A stretch of DNA of 64,000 nt, from the NCBI GenBank assembly GCA_963815505.1, contig CAWFGU010000005.1, positions 62,001 to 126,000 on the forward strand. The letters run 5' to 3'. The translations under genes and the position numbers were made by a program. The notes under the pieces are model-generated. The model worked only from the letters and a program-made list of their open reading frames with translations. It searched no databases and had not been told where the DNA came from. The DNA is from CAXBBB01 sp963815505. GTDB lineage: Bacteria; Bacteroidota; Rhodothermia; Rhodothermales; BA12. Positions 24,507 through 33,735 of the stretch are shown here, piece by piece; the stretch's first letter is position 1; each line of letters starts with the position of its first letter.

Positions 24507-25612
24507 GCCTCAACTTCGACATTCTACTGACTGCCGTTTTGGTGGCGACGAGCTGCGCGATCCTGGGCAGCTTTCTGGTGCTGCGCAATCTGGCGATGGT
24601 GTCGGATGCGATCACCCACGCGATCCTTCCGGGGATCGTCCTCGGATTTTTTCTAACCGGAGATCTCAACTCGCCGCTGCTGATCGTCGGCGCGGCTATT
24701 GCGGGCGTGCTGACGGTCGCGCTGGTCGAGTTGCTCGAGCGCACCCACCTGGTCAAAGGCGATGCGGCCGTCGGACTGGTCTTTCCGTTCCTGTTTTCGA
24801 TCGGCGTGATCCTGATCGCACAATACGCGGGCGACGTGCACCTCGACACCGACGCTGTCCTTCTCGGCCAGCTTCCGTTCGTCCCGTTCGACCGCTTCGT
24901 CGTCGGCGGCGTGGACCTGGGACCGCGTACGGCCTGGGTGTCGGGCGCTATGCTGGTGCTCAACGGCCTGTTCGTGACCGTTTTCTTCAAAGAGTTGAAG
25001 CTGGTCACGTTCGACGCCGCGCTGGGAGCCGCGTTCGGTTTCGCTCCGGTCGTGCTTCACTACGCGCTGATGACGCTGGTCTCCCTGACGGCCGTGAGCG
25101 CCTTCGATGCTGCCGGGTCGATCCTGGTCGTCGCGTTCATCGTCGGTCCGGCAGCCACTGCGGGCCTGCTCACGCACCGGCTGGGATGGATGATCGGAGT
25201 GGCGTGCGCGCTCGCCGCGTTCTGCGCCGTCGCGGGGTATGGCGTGTCGGCACTGTTCGACGTGTCGCCCGCCGGATCGATCGCGTCCGTTATCGGACTG
25301 GTGTTCGGCCTCGTCTACCTGCTCGCCCCCGGCGACGGCCAACTCACGCGCTGGCGCCGCCGACGCACGCAGCGCCTGGACTTCGCCGAGCGAATGCTCC
25401 TCGTCCACCTGGCTCGCCACGAAGGCACGCCGCGCGAGGCATGGGAGAGCCGCCGTCGTCACCTCGAAGAGCACGTCGGCTGGGAGGCGGACTGGAGCGA
25501 ACGCGTCATCGAGCGCGCCCTGCGCCAAGGCCATGCTACGAGGGATGCCGACCGCCTGCACCTAACCGATAGCGGACGCGCTGTCGCACAGCGCAGCGTC
25601 GTGGAGACGTAG
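24503..25612 (+). CDS. Metal ABC transporter permease fused to a DtxR-like winged-helix domain
   Basis: 369 residues. Residues 1-~285 are a second ABC-3 permease: RNLAMVSDAITHAILPGIVLGF (contains the S-D-A-I-x-H-A-I-L-P-G motif), FFKELKLVTFDAALGAAFGF and SILVVAFIVGPAATAGLLTH. After the last helix and a basic linker (RWRRRRTQRL) comes a ~85-residue cytosolic domain (FAERMLLVHLARHEG ... VGWEADWSERVIERALRQG ... LHLTDSGRAVAQR) with the layout of a DtxR/MarR-type winged helix. Such fusions occur in some Bacteroidota and related phyla. The tail may act as a regulatory or metal-sensing domain. Last gene of the operon; 25613-25832 after it holds no gene or clear terminator. Confidence 0.88.
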   Translation: MSLNFDILLTAVLVATSCAILGSFLVLRNLAMVSDAITHAILPGIVLGFFLTGDLNSPLLIVGAAIAGVLTVALVELLERTHLVKGDAAVGLVFPFLFSIGVILIAQYAGDVHLDTDAVLLGQLPFVPFDRFVVGGVDLGPRTAWVSGAMLVLNGLFVTVFFKELKLVTFDAALGAAFGFAPVVLHYALMTLVSLTAVSAFDAAGSILVVAFIVGPAATAGLLTHRLGWMIGVACALAAFCAVAGYGVSALFDVSPAGSIASVIGLVFGLVYLLAPGDGQLTRWRRRRTQRLDFAERMLLVHLARHEGTPREAWESRRRHLEEHVGWEADWSERVIERALRQGHATRDADRLHLTDSGRAVAQRSVVET

Positions 25613-25832
25613 GAAGGCCAGAAGGTGACGGGTGTGGCAGTAGAACTGCGCTGAGTATGTAACTCTGCGTCGTTTCAGCGTCATTTCAGACTGCGCCGCG
25701 CAACTCGTGTCCGAAGGCGATGCGGATGCGAGCGGTTCGCCTCGACTCGGCGGGGTGGCGTCTGCTTCACCGACTGTCCCGGTGTGCCTGGAGAGCGTAG
25801 ACGAGCGTAGACTGTGTGTTCGGTACCGGTGT

Positions 25833-27896
25833 TCAGACGATGCCCGCGTACTGCTGCGACTGCCGGGCGCGGAGGTCGTTGGTTACTTGTTCGAGGAGGT
25901 AGTCGACGGGGGCGGCGGCCTTGCGGAGGTTGACGAGGTCGTCTTCTCGGGCGGCATGCTCGGCGTCCCTTGCGGCGTAGGAGAGTGACTCGGCGCCGAA
26001 CATGAGGGCGCTGGATTTCAGGGTGTGGGCGGCTTTGCGCGCTTCGTCCAGGTCACCAGCAAGGGCGGCGGTCGTGAGCGATCCGGCGAGGTCCGAGGCG
26101 TCGGTGACGAAGTCGTTGACGAGGCTGTCGAAGAACTCCAAGTCGTCGGCGCCGATGCTTTCGAGCAGTTCGCGCAGGGCGGCGGCGTTGATAGGGCCAC
26201 TCGACACTTCTGCGGCGACCGGCTTTTGCGCTGAAGCGATGCTGTCGAGCGCGCCGCGCAGGGCCTCGAGGCGGAGCGGTTTGGGGATATAGTCGTCCAT
26301 TCCTGCTTCGAGGCAGCGCTCGCGGTCGCCTGCCATGGCGTTGGCCGTCACAGCGATGATGCGCGGCGGATCGGGCATCGCGTGCAGGCGCTGGCGGATT
26401 TGCCTGGTCGCCTCGAGTCCATCCATGATCGGCATCATCACGTCCATCAGCACGACATCGTACATCTTGCTCTGGACCGCGTTGACGGCTTCGAGTCCGT
26501 TTTCGACTACGTCGGCGCCCAGTCCCAGGCTTTTGAGCAAGCGGAGCGTGACCTTCTGGTTGATCGGATTGTCCTCGGCTAGTAGGATGTGCATTGCGGG
26601 AGGAGCAAAAGGCGTGTCGAGAGGAGCGTACGGCGTGTGCGCGTGCATTTCCATGGAGGTCTGCGAAGTTGCGGGAGCGAGCACGCCGCTGAGCGTTCGA
26701 TAGAGCGCGTCGCGGCGGAGAGGGGTGCTCAGGCGCGCGCCGTCAGGTTCGGCGGCGTCGGCTCGGGTGCGAAAAGGAGAGAGTTCGATGACGGGAAGCC
26801 CCAGCCCGGTTGCCGCCTGGCGGATGGCGGACACCGATGGGTCTCCTTTCGTATCGGCAATGTCGGAAGAAACTAAAATGGCTTCGAGCCTCTTTGTCGT
26901 GCCCATCAGCCCGACCGCCTCGTCCGACGTGTGGGCCTGGACGACTTCGACGCCCGCCCGCTCGAGCAGTTGCACCGTCATCGCGCGCTCGCCTGGGTGT
27001 GCGATGGCGGCGACCACCAAGCCGCCCGCTAGTTTGAGTGTTTCTGCCGAACGTCCGCGTCCGCCCCCATCCGCTGCGAGCGGAATAGTGAAGCCGAACG
27101 TCGATCCGGATCCCTCCTCACTCGTCGCGTGAACGCTTCCGCCCATCATCTCGGCCAGGTGACGGACGATGTAGAGGCCCAGGCCGGTCCCGCCGTGTGA
27201 GTGGGCCGTCGCGTCCGTCGCCTGCGCGTAAGGCTTGAACAATCTACTAAGCCCCTCCTTGCTGATGCCGATGCCGCTGTCCTCGACGGTCAGCGTCAGG
27301 TTGCGCATCGCCGATCCCGTCGCGGACTGCGTCGAGGCCCGCACGACGATCTGGCCCTCGTCGGTGAACTTGACGGCGTTCGAGACGAGGTTGACCAGCA
27401 TTTGACGAATCCGCATCGAGTCGCCGACAAAGCGCTCGGCCATCGCAGGATCCGTCAGGAACACCAGCCGCAATCCTTTCTGCATCGCCGTCATGCCGAC
27501 CATGTCGAACGTCGACTCGGCGACGCTGCGCAGGTCGAACGGCTCGGGTACGAGCTTGAGCGCGCCCGCTTCGATCTTGCTCAGGTCGAGCAGGTCGTTG
27601 ATCAGGTGGAGCATGCTCTCGCTGCTCGACGAAAGCATGTCCACCAATTCGCGCTGCTCCTCGTCCAGCGGCGTTCCGTTGAGCAGCGTCGACATGCCGA
27701 CGAGCGCGTTGAGCGGCGTCCGCAGGTCGTGGCTGATCTGGGCGACGAACCGCGCCTGCTGCTCTACGCGTCGTTGTCCGGCGTCGAGTGCCGCTTCCAG
27801 ATGCCGAATGCGCCGCTGGAGCGCCCGCACATCCACCGTCAGCCCCTCATTGGTGGAGGAGGCTACGTGCGCTTCGGAAGAGTCGGTGGCAGTCAT
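25833..27896 (-). CDS. Cytosolic hybrid histidine kinase with receiver and HPt domains
   Basis: 687 residues, no transmembrane segment. Order: short coiled coil (~25-50); HisKA with phosphoacceptor His in FVAQISHDLRTPLNALVG (~residue 55); HATPase_c (N box LVNLVSNAVKFTDEG, G1 DSGIGIS, G2 GGTGLGLYIV) to ~275; a degenerate receiver (~290-380) lacking the Asp pocket; a canonical receiver (ILLAEDNPINQKV; Asp in VVLMDVMMPIMDG, ~480; Lys in DYIPKPLRLEAL); and a C-terminal HPt with His in ARKAAHTLKSSALMFG (~640). This is a complete internal phosphorelay of the BarA/ArcB kind, but without a sensor domain, so the input must come from the coiled coil or another protein. No dedicated output regulator lies next to it. 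Confidence 0.92.
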   Translation of the reverse strand: MTATDSSEAHVASSTNEGLTVDVRALQRRIRHLEAALDAGQRRVEQQARFVAQISHDLRTPLNALVGMSTLLNGTPLDEEQRELVDMLSSSSESMLHLINDLLDLSKIEAGALKLVPEPFDLRSVAESTFDMVGMTAMQKGLRLVFLTDPAMAERFVGDSMRIRQMLVNLVSNAVKFTDEGQIVVRASTQSATGSAMRNLTLTVEDSGIGISKEGLSRLFKPYAQATDATAHSHGGTGLGLYIVRHLAEMMGGSVHATSEEGSGSTFGFTIPLAADGGGRGRSAETLKLAGGLVVAAIAHPGERAMTVQLLERAGVEVVQAHTSDEAVGLMGTTKRLEAILVSSDIADTKGDPSVSAIRQAATGLGLPVIELSPFRTRADAAEPDGARLSTPLRRDALYRTLSGVLAPATSQTSMEMHAHTPYAPLDTPFAPPAMHILLAEDNPINQKVTLRLLKSLGLGADVVENGLEAVNAVQSKMYDVVLMDVMMPIMDGLEATRQIRQRLHAMPDPPRIIAVTANAMAGDRERCLEAGMDDYIPKPLRLEALRGALDSIASAQKPVAAEVSSGPINAAALRELLESIGADDLEFFDSLVNDFVTDASDLAGSLTTAALAGDLDEARKAAHTLKSSALMFGAESLSYAARDAEHAAREDDLVNLRKAAAPVDYLLEQVTNDLRARQSQQYAGIV

Positions 27897-27974
27897 GAAT
27901 GGGGACGGGAGGGTGAGAGGCGAGCGTGCGGCGTTCGATAGACAACGTATCGGCGGCGCGCTGCTCGTTTCAAT

Positions 27975-30491
27975 CTATTGCGCCCCCGCACCAAGCGAAC
28001 TCTGTGCCGAGCGCGGCTGCACGTCCATGATGCGGCGATAGAGCGACACGCAGAATCCCAGCGACAGCAGCGTGATTCCTATCCATAGGATACCGATGAA
28101 CGGCTTCTCGTACGCCTGCACCACAATCCAATCTTCAGGCATCACCGATACGCCCTCGACGGCGAAATTGGCCTTCTGCTCGGTCAGGTCGAAGCCCGAG
28201 AACGTCATCGTCAGATCCCAGTCTCGCGCCTTGGTTTGCAGGTACTGCACACGTCCGCCCTCCTGGAGCAGGTAGACCGGCACCATCTCGCGCGTCTCAC
28301 CCGTCGCCGTCCGCGTGACCTCGAGCCGCGCGCCGATGGCGACCTCCAGGCTGTCCGGGACGAGGCGGGCGTCGAGTCGGTCGATCACGTCGGTGTCGTA
28401 GCCTTGGAAGCGAACCGTAAACTCGTCGTCTCCCAAGGTCGTGAACTCGCCCTCACCCAGCGAGAACGTGCCCACATCGAGCGTGTCCGGCACGCTGAAC
28501 ATACCGGACGGTGTGACGGCGGCGTAGATGTCTTTCTCAGCAAAGATCGCCACATCGGGATGCTGGATCCACTGCTTGTCGTCGTTCTGGTAGACGACCG
28601 GCTTGAGCGTGAAGCTGCGGCCCGTCGGCGCGGCAAAGTCGATCACGAAGCGGTCGCGGTCCTGGTCGGTCTTTTCCTTACCGCTGTACGTGACCTGATA
28701 CCCCGAGGGGAGCGTCCGTGTCTGCCCGCGTTCGAGGACGAAGTTGTCGCGAGAGACGCCTCCGCCAGTTGCAGGCATCGCCACGCCCCCCGCGTTTGCC
28801 AGCGGAGTCGAGAAGCCGGACGACGAGATGATGCCCAGCATGGTCAGCGCCAGCCCGACATGCGACAGCCCGCCGCCGATCATCTTCCAGTTGCCCCGCC
28901 CGATGCGCCACATCACCCAGCCGTTGCTGTACATCGCGAAGAACGAAGTCAGCACGAGCAGCAGCAGCAGCAGACTCGTTCCATAGACGCCGATGTCGAA
29001 GGCCGCTGCCTGAAACGACTCTTGCACGGGCGCCCCGCCCGCTGTGCGCTGCGTGAACGGCGTAAAGATCAGGATGGCCAGCGTCGAGGCGACGGCCAGG
29101 CCCAGCGGCGCTGTCAGCACTTTGTTGAGTTGGACGACGCTCATCTTGTGCCACCAGAACAGCTGTCCGACGGCGACGAGTAGCATCATGCCGCACGCGA
29201 GCGGCAGCGACCACTTGTTGTAGAACGCGATCGCCACGCCTGCGGGGTCGTCACGGAAGATGCGACCGAAGATCGGCGCCGACGTGCCCAGGATGATGAC
29301 GGCGCTCAGCGCGCAGAGCAGCATCGCGCCGCTGAAAATCATGAACTCGCGCGACAGGTAGGGCGGCTCGCGGTCGGGCTTGGGCAGCTCCGCGTAGCGC
29401 CACGCGAACAATCCCAGCCCAATCCCGCCGACGACGGCGATCCAGACGAGCAGCTGATTCGACAGGCCCAGGTCGACGAACGAGTGGACCGAGATGTCGC
29501 CCAAGATGCCTGAGCGCGTCAGGAACGTCGAGTAAACGACGAACAGGTAGGCCAGCAGCGTCAGGATCAGCGCGGCTTTGTGTCCGCCCGACGTTTTACG
29601 CTGGACGAGCATCGCGTGCAGTCCGGCCACGCCGATCAGCCACGGCACGAGCGAGGAGTTCTCGACCGGGTCCCAGGCCCAGTAACCGCCGAACGAGAGC
29701 GTGACGTAGGCCCAATACCCGCCCATCGCGATGCCGACGCCCAGAATCATCAGCGAGAACAGCAGCCACGGCAGCGCGGGCCGCACCCAACTCGTGTACC
29801 GCTTCTGCCACAGCGCCGCGGCGGCGAATCCGAAGGGGATCACGAGCGACGAGAAGCCCACGAACAGCGTCGGCGGGTGGATAACCATCCACGGGTTCTG
29901 CAGCAGGTCGTTCAGCCCGTTACCGTCGGTCGGTACGAAGCCGGGCGTCTGGAGCAGCGGCGCGTCGGGGAAGCGCGAGGCCAGCGTCTCGAACGGCGAC
30001 GAGCCGATCTGCAACGCGCCGAACTTCAGCCCGACGATCATCGACACCAGGAACGCGAGGCTAAGCGACGTGATCGCCAGAACGGGCGCGCGCCAGCTCC
30101 GCCTTCCCCACCACAGCATCGCCTGACCGAAGAACGCCGTCATCAGTGTCCACAGCAGGAACGAGCCTTCCTGACCGGCCCAAAACGTCGAGAACAGGTA
30201 GTGTTTCGGCAGGTCCATCGACGAGTACTGATAGACATACGCGTACTGGAATTGGTGGGACGCCAGCAGGTAGAACAGGATCGCCGACGCCACCAGCAGT
30301 CCGACCGACGTGACGATCCACGAGGCCTGTCCGACGCGCAACCAGCTCAGCGCCTTACCTTTCGGGGGCACATCCATAGCGGCCGGAGCGAGCCGACTCG
30401 TCTCCTGGGCCGACAGAAAAAAAGCGACGCCAGACGCGAGGCACGAGACGAAGGCGACGAGAATCAGCAGGAAGCCTGCGGTACCGAGCAT
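27975..30491 (-). CDS. ccmF: CcmF/CcsA-type cytochrome c haem lyase subunit
   Basis: 838 residues with about fifteen hydrophobic helices. The haem-handling WWD motif is seen as YWAWDPVENSSLVPWLIG (~residue 275-292) and is flanked by conserved histidines (WMVIHPPTLFVGF and a later VYSTFLTRSGILGDISVHSF). The ~200-residue C-terminal region between the last two helices is a periplasmic beta-domain, as in CcmF. It would ligate haem to apocytochrome c on the periplasmic side. The ATG at 30491 starts the first helix directly; an in-frame GTG at 30521 is also possible. No other ccm genes are adjacent, so the rest of the maturation machinery must lie elsewhere. Confidence 0.9.
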   Translation of the reverse strand: MLGTAGFLLILVAFVSCLASGVAFFLSAQETSRLAPAAMDVPPKGKALSWLRVGQASWIVTSVGLLVASAILFYLLASHQFQYAYVYQYSSMDLPKHYLFSTFWAGQEGSFLLWTLMTAFFGQAMLWWGRRSWRAPVLAITSLSLAFLVSMIVGLKFGALQIGSSPFETLASRFPDAPLLQTPGFVPTDGNGLNDLLQNPWMVIHPPTLFVGFSSLVIPFGFAAAALWQKRYTSWVRPALPWLLFSLMILGVGIAMGGYWAYVTLSFGGYWAWDPVENSSLVPWLIGVAGLHAMLVQRKTSGGHKAALILTLLAYLFVVYSTFLTRSGILGDISVHSFVDLGLSNQLLVWIAVVGGIGLGLFAWRYAELPKPDREPPYLSREFMIFSGAMLLCALSAVIILGTSAPIFGRIFRDDPAGVAIAFYNKWSLPLACGMMLLVAVGQLFWWHKMSVVQLNKVLTAPLGLAVASTLAILIFTPFTQRTAGGAPVQESFQAAAFDIGVYGTSLLLLLLVLTSFFAMYSNGWVMWRIGRGNWKMIGGGLSHVGLALTMLGIISSSGFSTPLANAGGVAMPATGGGVSRDNFVLERGQTRTLPSGYQVTYSGKEKTDQDRDRFVIDFAAPTGRSFTLKPVVYQNDDKQWIQHPDVAIFAEKDIYAAVTPSGMFSVPDTLDVGTFSLGEGEFTTLGDDEFTVRFQGYDTDVIDRLDARLVPDSLEVAIGARLEVTRTATGETREMVPVYLLQEGGRVQYLQTKARDWDLTMTFSGFDLTEQKANFAVEGVSVMPEDWIVVQAYEKPFIGILWIGITLLSLGFCVSLYRRIMDVQPRSAQSSLGAGAQ

Positions 30492-30622
30492 GGGGGAGGG
30501 GGCTAAGCGCTTGCGTAACACCCGAGTAACGCAGGCGCCGCACGCTGTTCCACTTGTGAACCTGATTCACGCGCTATTGCCCATCGGATGCAGGCCAGCG
30601 TATTGACGCGAAAGCCAACGCG

Positions 30623-30657
30623 TTTGTATGCTGGTATCCAATCATCTGATACATTTA
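30623..30657 (+). promoter_or_regulatory. Candidate promoter of the outer-membrane barrel gene
   Basis: TTTG at 30623-30626 and TACATTTA at 30650-30657, 23 bp apart, resemble the Bacteroidota -33/-7 pair (TTTG / TAnnTTTG). The -7 box ends 19 bp before the ATG, the same distance as at lolA and the M1 peptidase. An alternative sigma70-like pair (TTGACG at 30603, TATGCT at 30627, 18-bp spacer) overlaps it, so the choice is uncertain. Confidence 0.4.
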
Positions 30658-30676
30658 TACACTATCCATTACCCTA

Positions 30677-31354
30677 ATGAATCGCTTTGTCATCGCTACA
30701 CTCTTTTTCACGGCTGCTCTCGCGGCTCCCTGTAAAGCGCAAGGATGGGTGCCAGGTATGTATCTCGGGGCGGCAGGTGGAACAGCCTTCTACTCGGGTG
30801 AGGCGGCCCCTCAGTTCGAGGTGCCGGGCGAGTTGTCTGCGGCATCGTTTGAGCTGGGGTACCAGTTTCGCCAGGGCGGTGCCGTCGCGCTGCGGCTGGG
30901 ATACCAGAGCTTCAACGCGTTCGACACGTTGCCCGACGACTTCAACGAGGTCGGCAGGGACCCGGTCTACGTGCTCACCGATCCTGACTGGTTCAGTGCT
31001 ACGCTTCTGGTACGCGGTGGGAGCGACCAGCCTCGTACGTTCTATCCGTTCGTCGAACTCGGCGGCACCTTCCTCGTGACCAGCGCAACCGATGACAAAC
31101 GCTTTGGCCGCCGAGGGTCGCAGGTCGCGTTCGGCCCTCAGATGGGATTCGGGTTCGCTCTGAACGTGGAGGAGGCGCTCCAGCTTACCCTGACGGCCAG
31201 CGCTGCCGCGCTCTTTCCCGATGACACGTTCGATACCACGTTCGACCCCTCCGGAAACTTCGCCGCGGAGCCTGATGAGGTCGAGGGTGGAGCTTCGGAT
31301 TTCATTTTCGACTTTGCCGGGTCGATACAGGTGGGCGTACGTTACTATTTGTGA
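30677..31354 (+). CDS. Outer-membrane beta-barrel protein
   Basis: 225 residues with a signal peptide (MNRFVIATLFFTAALAAPCKAQ). The mature part alternates glycine/aromatic strands typical of 8-strand OmpA/OprW-like barrels (YLGAAGGTAFYSG, AASFELGYQFRQG, AVALRLGYQSF, SATLLVRGGS, FYPFVELGGTF, AFGPQMGFGFALN, LTASAAALF) and ends in the barrel signature GRY..YYL-like strand SIQVGVRYYL. Probably an outer-membrane structural or uptake protein; no specific family recognised. Stands alone, convergent with copA. Confidence 0.75.
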   Translation: MNRFVIATLFFTAALAAPCKAQGWVPGMYLGAAGGTAFYSGEAAPQFEVPGELSAASFELGYQFRQGGAVALRLGYQSFNAFDTLPDDFNEVGRDPVYVLTDPDWFSATLLVRGGSDQPRTFYPFVELGGTFLVTSATDDKRFGRRGSQVAFGPQMGFGFALNVEEALQLTLTASAAALFPDDTFDTTFDPSGNFAAEPDEVEGGASDFIFDFAGSIQVGVRYYL

Positions 31355-31379
31355 TTCCCACGCTCTTCCTGCTCGCGGT

Positions 31380-33650
31380 TTAGAGGCTACTACCCGAGAG
31401 CCGCGAATCGAAGCGTTTGAGGCGCAGCGCGTTCGACAACACGAACAGGCTAGAAAGCCCCATAGCCGCGGCGCCAAAAACAGGAGAGAGCAGGATTCCC
31501 CATGCCGGGTACAGCACGCCTGCGGCGACAGGAATCAGGACGACGTTGTAAGCGAACGCCCAAAACAGATTCTGCCGGATGTTGGTCAGCGTCGCGTGTG
31601 ACAATGCACGAGCGTTGACCAGCGCGCTCAGATCGCCCGACATGAGCACTACGTCGGCGGACTCGACGGCTACGTCCGTTCCCGTTCCGATCGCTATCCC
31701 CACATCGGCCTGCGCGAGCGCCGGAGCGTCGTTGATGCCGTCGCCCACGAACGCGACACGGCCCGACTGTTGCATCTCGATGACGGTTTCGGCCTTTCCC
31801 GAAGGCATCACGCGAGCGTACACGTCGTCGATGCCCAAACTTCGCGCGACGGCCTGAGCCGTGCGCTCGTTGTCGCCGGTCACCATCGCCACGCGCAGGC
31901 CCCGGTCGTGGAGTGCGCGAATAGCGGACCGGCTCGTCGGTTTGATCGGGTCAGCGACGGCGATCAGGGCAGCCAATACTCCGTCGATGGCAGCGTAGAA
32001 CGGCGTCTTCCCCTCGTCGGCTAGCCGCGCCGCATCGCTCGAGAACGCAGACACGTCCACGCCGACCGATGACAGGAAGCGATCTGCTCCGACAGCGACG
32101 TGTCTCCCGCCTACCATACCCCGCACGCCCATTCCGGCGATGGATTCAAAGTCGGTGACGGACGTCACGTTCAGCGTTTTGGCTCTGGCAGTTTCTACCA
32201 ACGCGCGGGCGACAGGGTGCTCGCTCGGCTCCTCGACCGAAGCGATCAGGGTAAGCAATTCGTCGTCGGAGTAGGAATCTCCGATAGAAATCAGGTCGGT
32301 GAGCGTGGGACGGCCTTCGGTAAGCGTGCCGGTTTTGTCGAGCGCAATCGTCTCGACCTCGCTCAGCGTCTGCAGCGCCTCGCCCCGGCGAAACAGCACG
32401 CCCATCTGCGCTGCCTTGCCCGTTCCGACCATGACCGAGACCGGCGTCGCCAGCCCCATCGCGCATGGACACGCGATGATCAGCACGCTGACAGCGGCGA
32501 CGAGCGCGTGCGTTACGGCAGGATCGGGACCTACGGCGAGCCAGACACCGAACGTCGCCGCGGCCAGCACCAACACGATGGGCACGAAAACGGCGACGAC
32601 CTTGTCGGCGAGCGCTTGTATGGCTGGGCGTGACGCCTGTGCTTCCTCGACGAGCAGCACGATCTGCGCTAGCGTCGTGTCCTCACCGACGCGCGTCACC
32701 CGCACCAGGATACTGCCCGACTGATTGACTGTCCCGCCCGTCACCTGATCGCCTTCTTCCTTTGCCACCGCCACCGACTCGCCCGTCACCAGCGACTCAT
32801 CGACGTACGTCGTGCCCTCGGCTACCATGCCGTCAACCGCCACCGCCTCGCCTGGACGCACGCGCACCACATCGCCCACAACCACCTGATCGGCCTCGAT
32901 GACGACCTCCTCGCCCTGTCGTACCACGCGCGCGGTGGCGGGTCGAAGCGCCATCAAGCTACGGATCGCCTCGCTTGTCCGTCCCTTAGCTACGGCCTCC
33001 AGATATTTGCCCAGCAGGATCAGCGTCACCACGACCGCAGCGGCCTCGTAGTACACGTGGACGGCTCCGTCGGGCAGGATCCCGGGCACGAACGTGGCGA
33101 CGACCGAGTAGCCCCACGCCGCCGACGTGCCCAGCGCGACGAGCGTATTCATGTCCGGCGAGCCGTGGCGGACGGCGGCCCAGCCCGTCGTGTAGAAGCG
33201 TCGCCCCGGTCCGAACTGAACCGCGGTTCCGAGCGCGAAGAAGAGCAGCCACAGCATCTGCATTCCGACGGCGCCGTCGATCCACGCCATGCCGCCCGGC
33301 ACGAGCATCGGTCCCATGTCGAGCAGGAGGATGGGCAGTGTCAGCAGCGCAGCCGTCGTCAGCCTGCGCTTGAGCGTACGCCGCTCTTGCTCCCTCGACT
33401 CGCGTTCTGCGTCGGCACCATTCGCACCGGCAGGCACGTCGATCACTTCGTAGCCGGTGTCCACGATAGCGCGTCGTAAGTCGTCGGGCGTCGCCAGCGC
33501 CGGGTCGTAGTGGACCGCGGCGCGCTCAGTGGCCAGATTGACACTCACGCGAGCGACTCCCGGTATGCGGCTCAGCGATCGCTCGACGCGCGCCGAGCAC
33601 GCCGCACACGTCATGCCGCCGACGGATAGGGTCGTTTGCTGTTCGGTCAT
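31380..33650 (-). CDS. copA: Copper-exporting P1B-type ATPase
   Basis: 756 residues. A single N-terminal metal-binding domain (GMTCAACSARVERSL, residues ~12-26; CxxC) is followed by eight helices. The P1B-1 copper signature ACPCAMGLATP (~residue 390) is in helix 6, the phosphorylation motif DKTGTLTEG follows (~435), and the SEHPVARAL motif, TGDNERTAQ and VGDGINDAPAL (~645) complete the soluble domains. C-terminal helices carry Y-N and M-S-x-S-S features (FAYNVVLIPVAAG, MGLSSLFVLSNALRLKRF) that distinguish Cu+ exporters. It would pump Cu+ out of the cytosol. No copper regulator or chaperone gene is adjacent. Confidence 0.94.
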   Translation of the reverse strand: MTEQQTTLSVGGMTCAACSARVERSLSRIPGVARVSVNLATERAAVHYDPALATPDDLRRAIVDTGYEVIDVPAGANGADAERESREQERRTLKRRLTTAALLTLPILLLDMGPMLVPGGMAWIDGAVGMQMLWLLFFALGTAVQFGPGRRFYTTGWAAVRHGSPDMNTLVALGTSAAWGYSVVATFVPGILPDGAVHVYYEAAAVVVTLILLGKYLEAVAKGRTSEAIRSLMALRPATARVVRQGEEVVIEADQVVVGDVVRVRPGEAVAVDGMVAEGTTYVDESLVTGESVAVAKEEGDQVTGGTVNQSGSILVRVTRVGEDTTLAQIVLLVEEAQASRPAIQALADKVVAVFVPIVLVLAAATFGVWLAVGPDPAVTHALVAAVSVLIIACPCAMGLATPVSVMVGTGKAAQMGVLFRRGEALQTLSEVETIALDKTGTLTEGRPTLTDLISIGDSYSDDELLTLIASVEEPSEHPVARALVETARAKTLNVTSVTDFESIAGMGVRGMVGGRHVAVGADRFLSSVGVDVSAFSSDAARLADEGKTPFYAAIDGVLAALIAVADPIKPTSRSAIRALHDRGLRVAMVTGDNERTAQAVARSLGIDDVYARVMPSGKAETVIEMQQSGRVAFVGDGINDAPALAQADVGIAIGTGTDVAVESADVVLMSGDLSALVNARALSHATLTNIRQNLFWAFAYNVVLIPVAAGVLYPAWGILLSPVFGAAAMGLSSLFVLSNALRLKRFDSRLSGSSL

Positions 33651-33735
33651 GGCCTCTGAGTGTGGTTTGCCAATACCAAATCCGCGATGTAGCTCAGGAT
33701 CACGAAGAGAGAGCAGGGGGACCCTTTTTGCCTTT

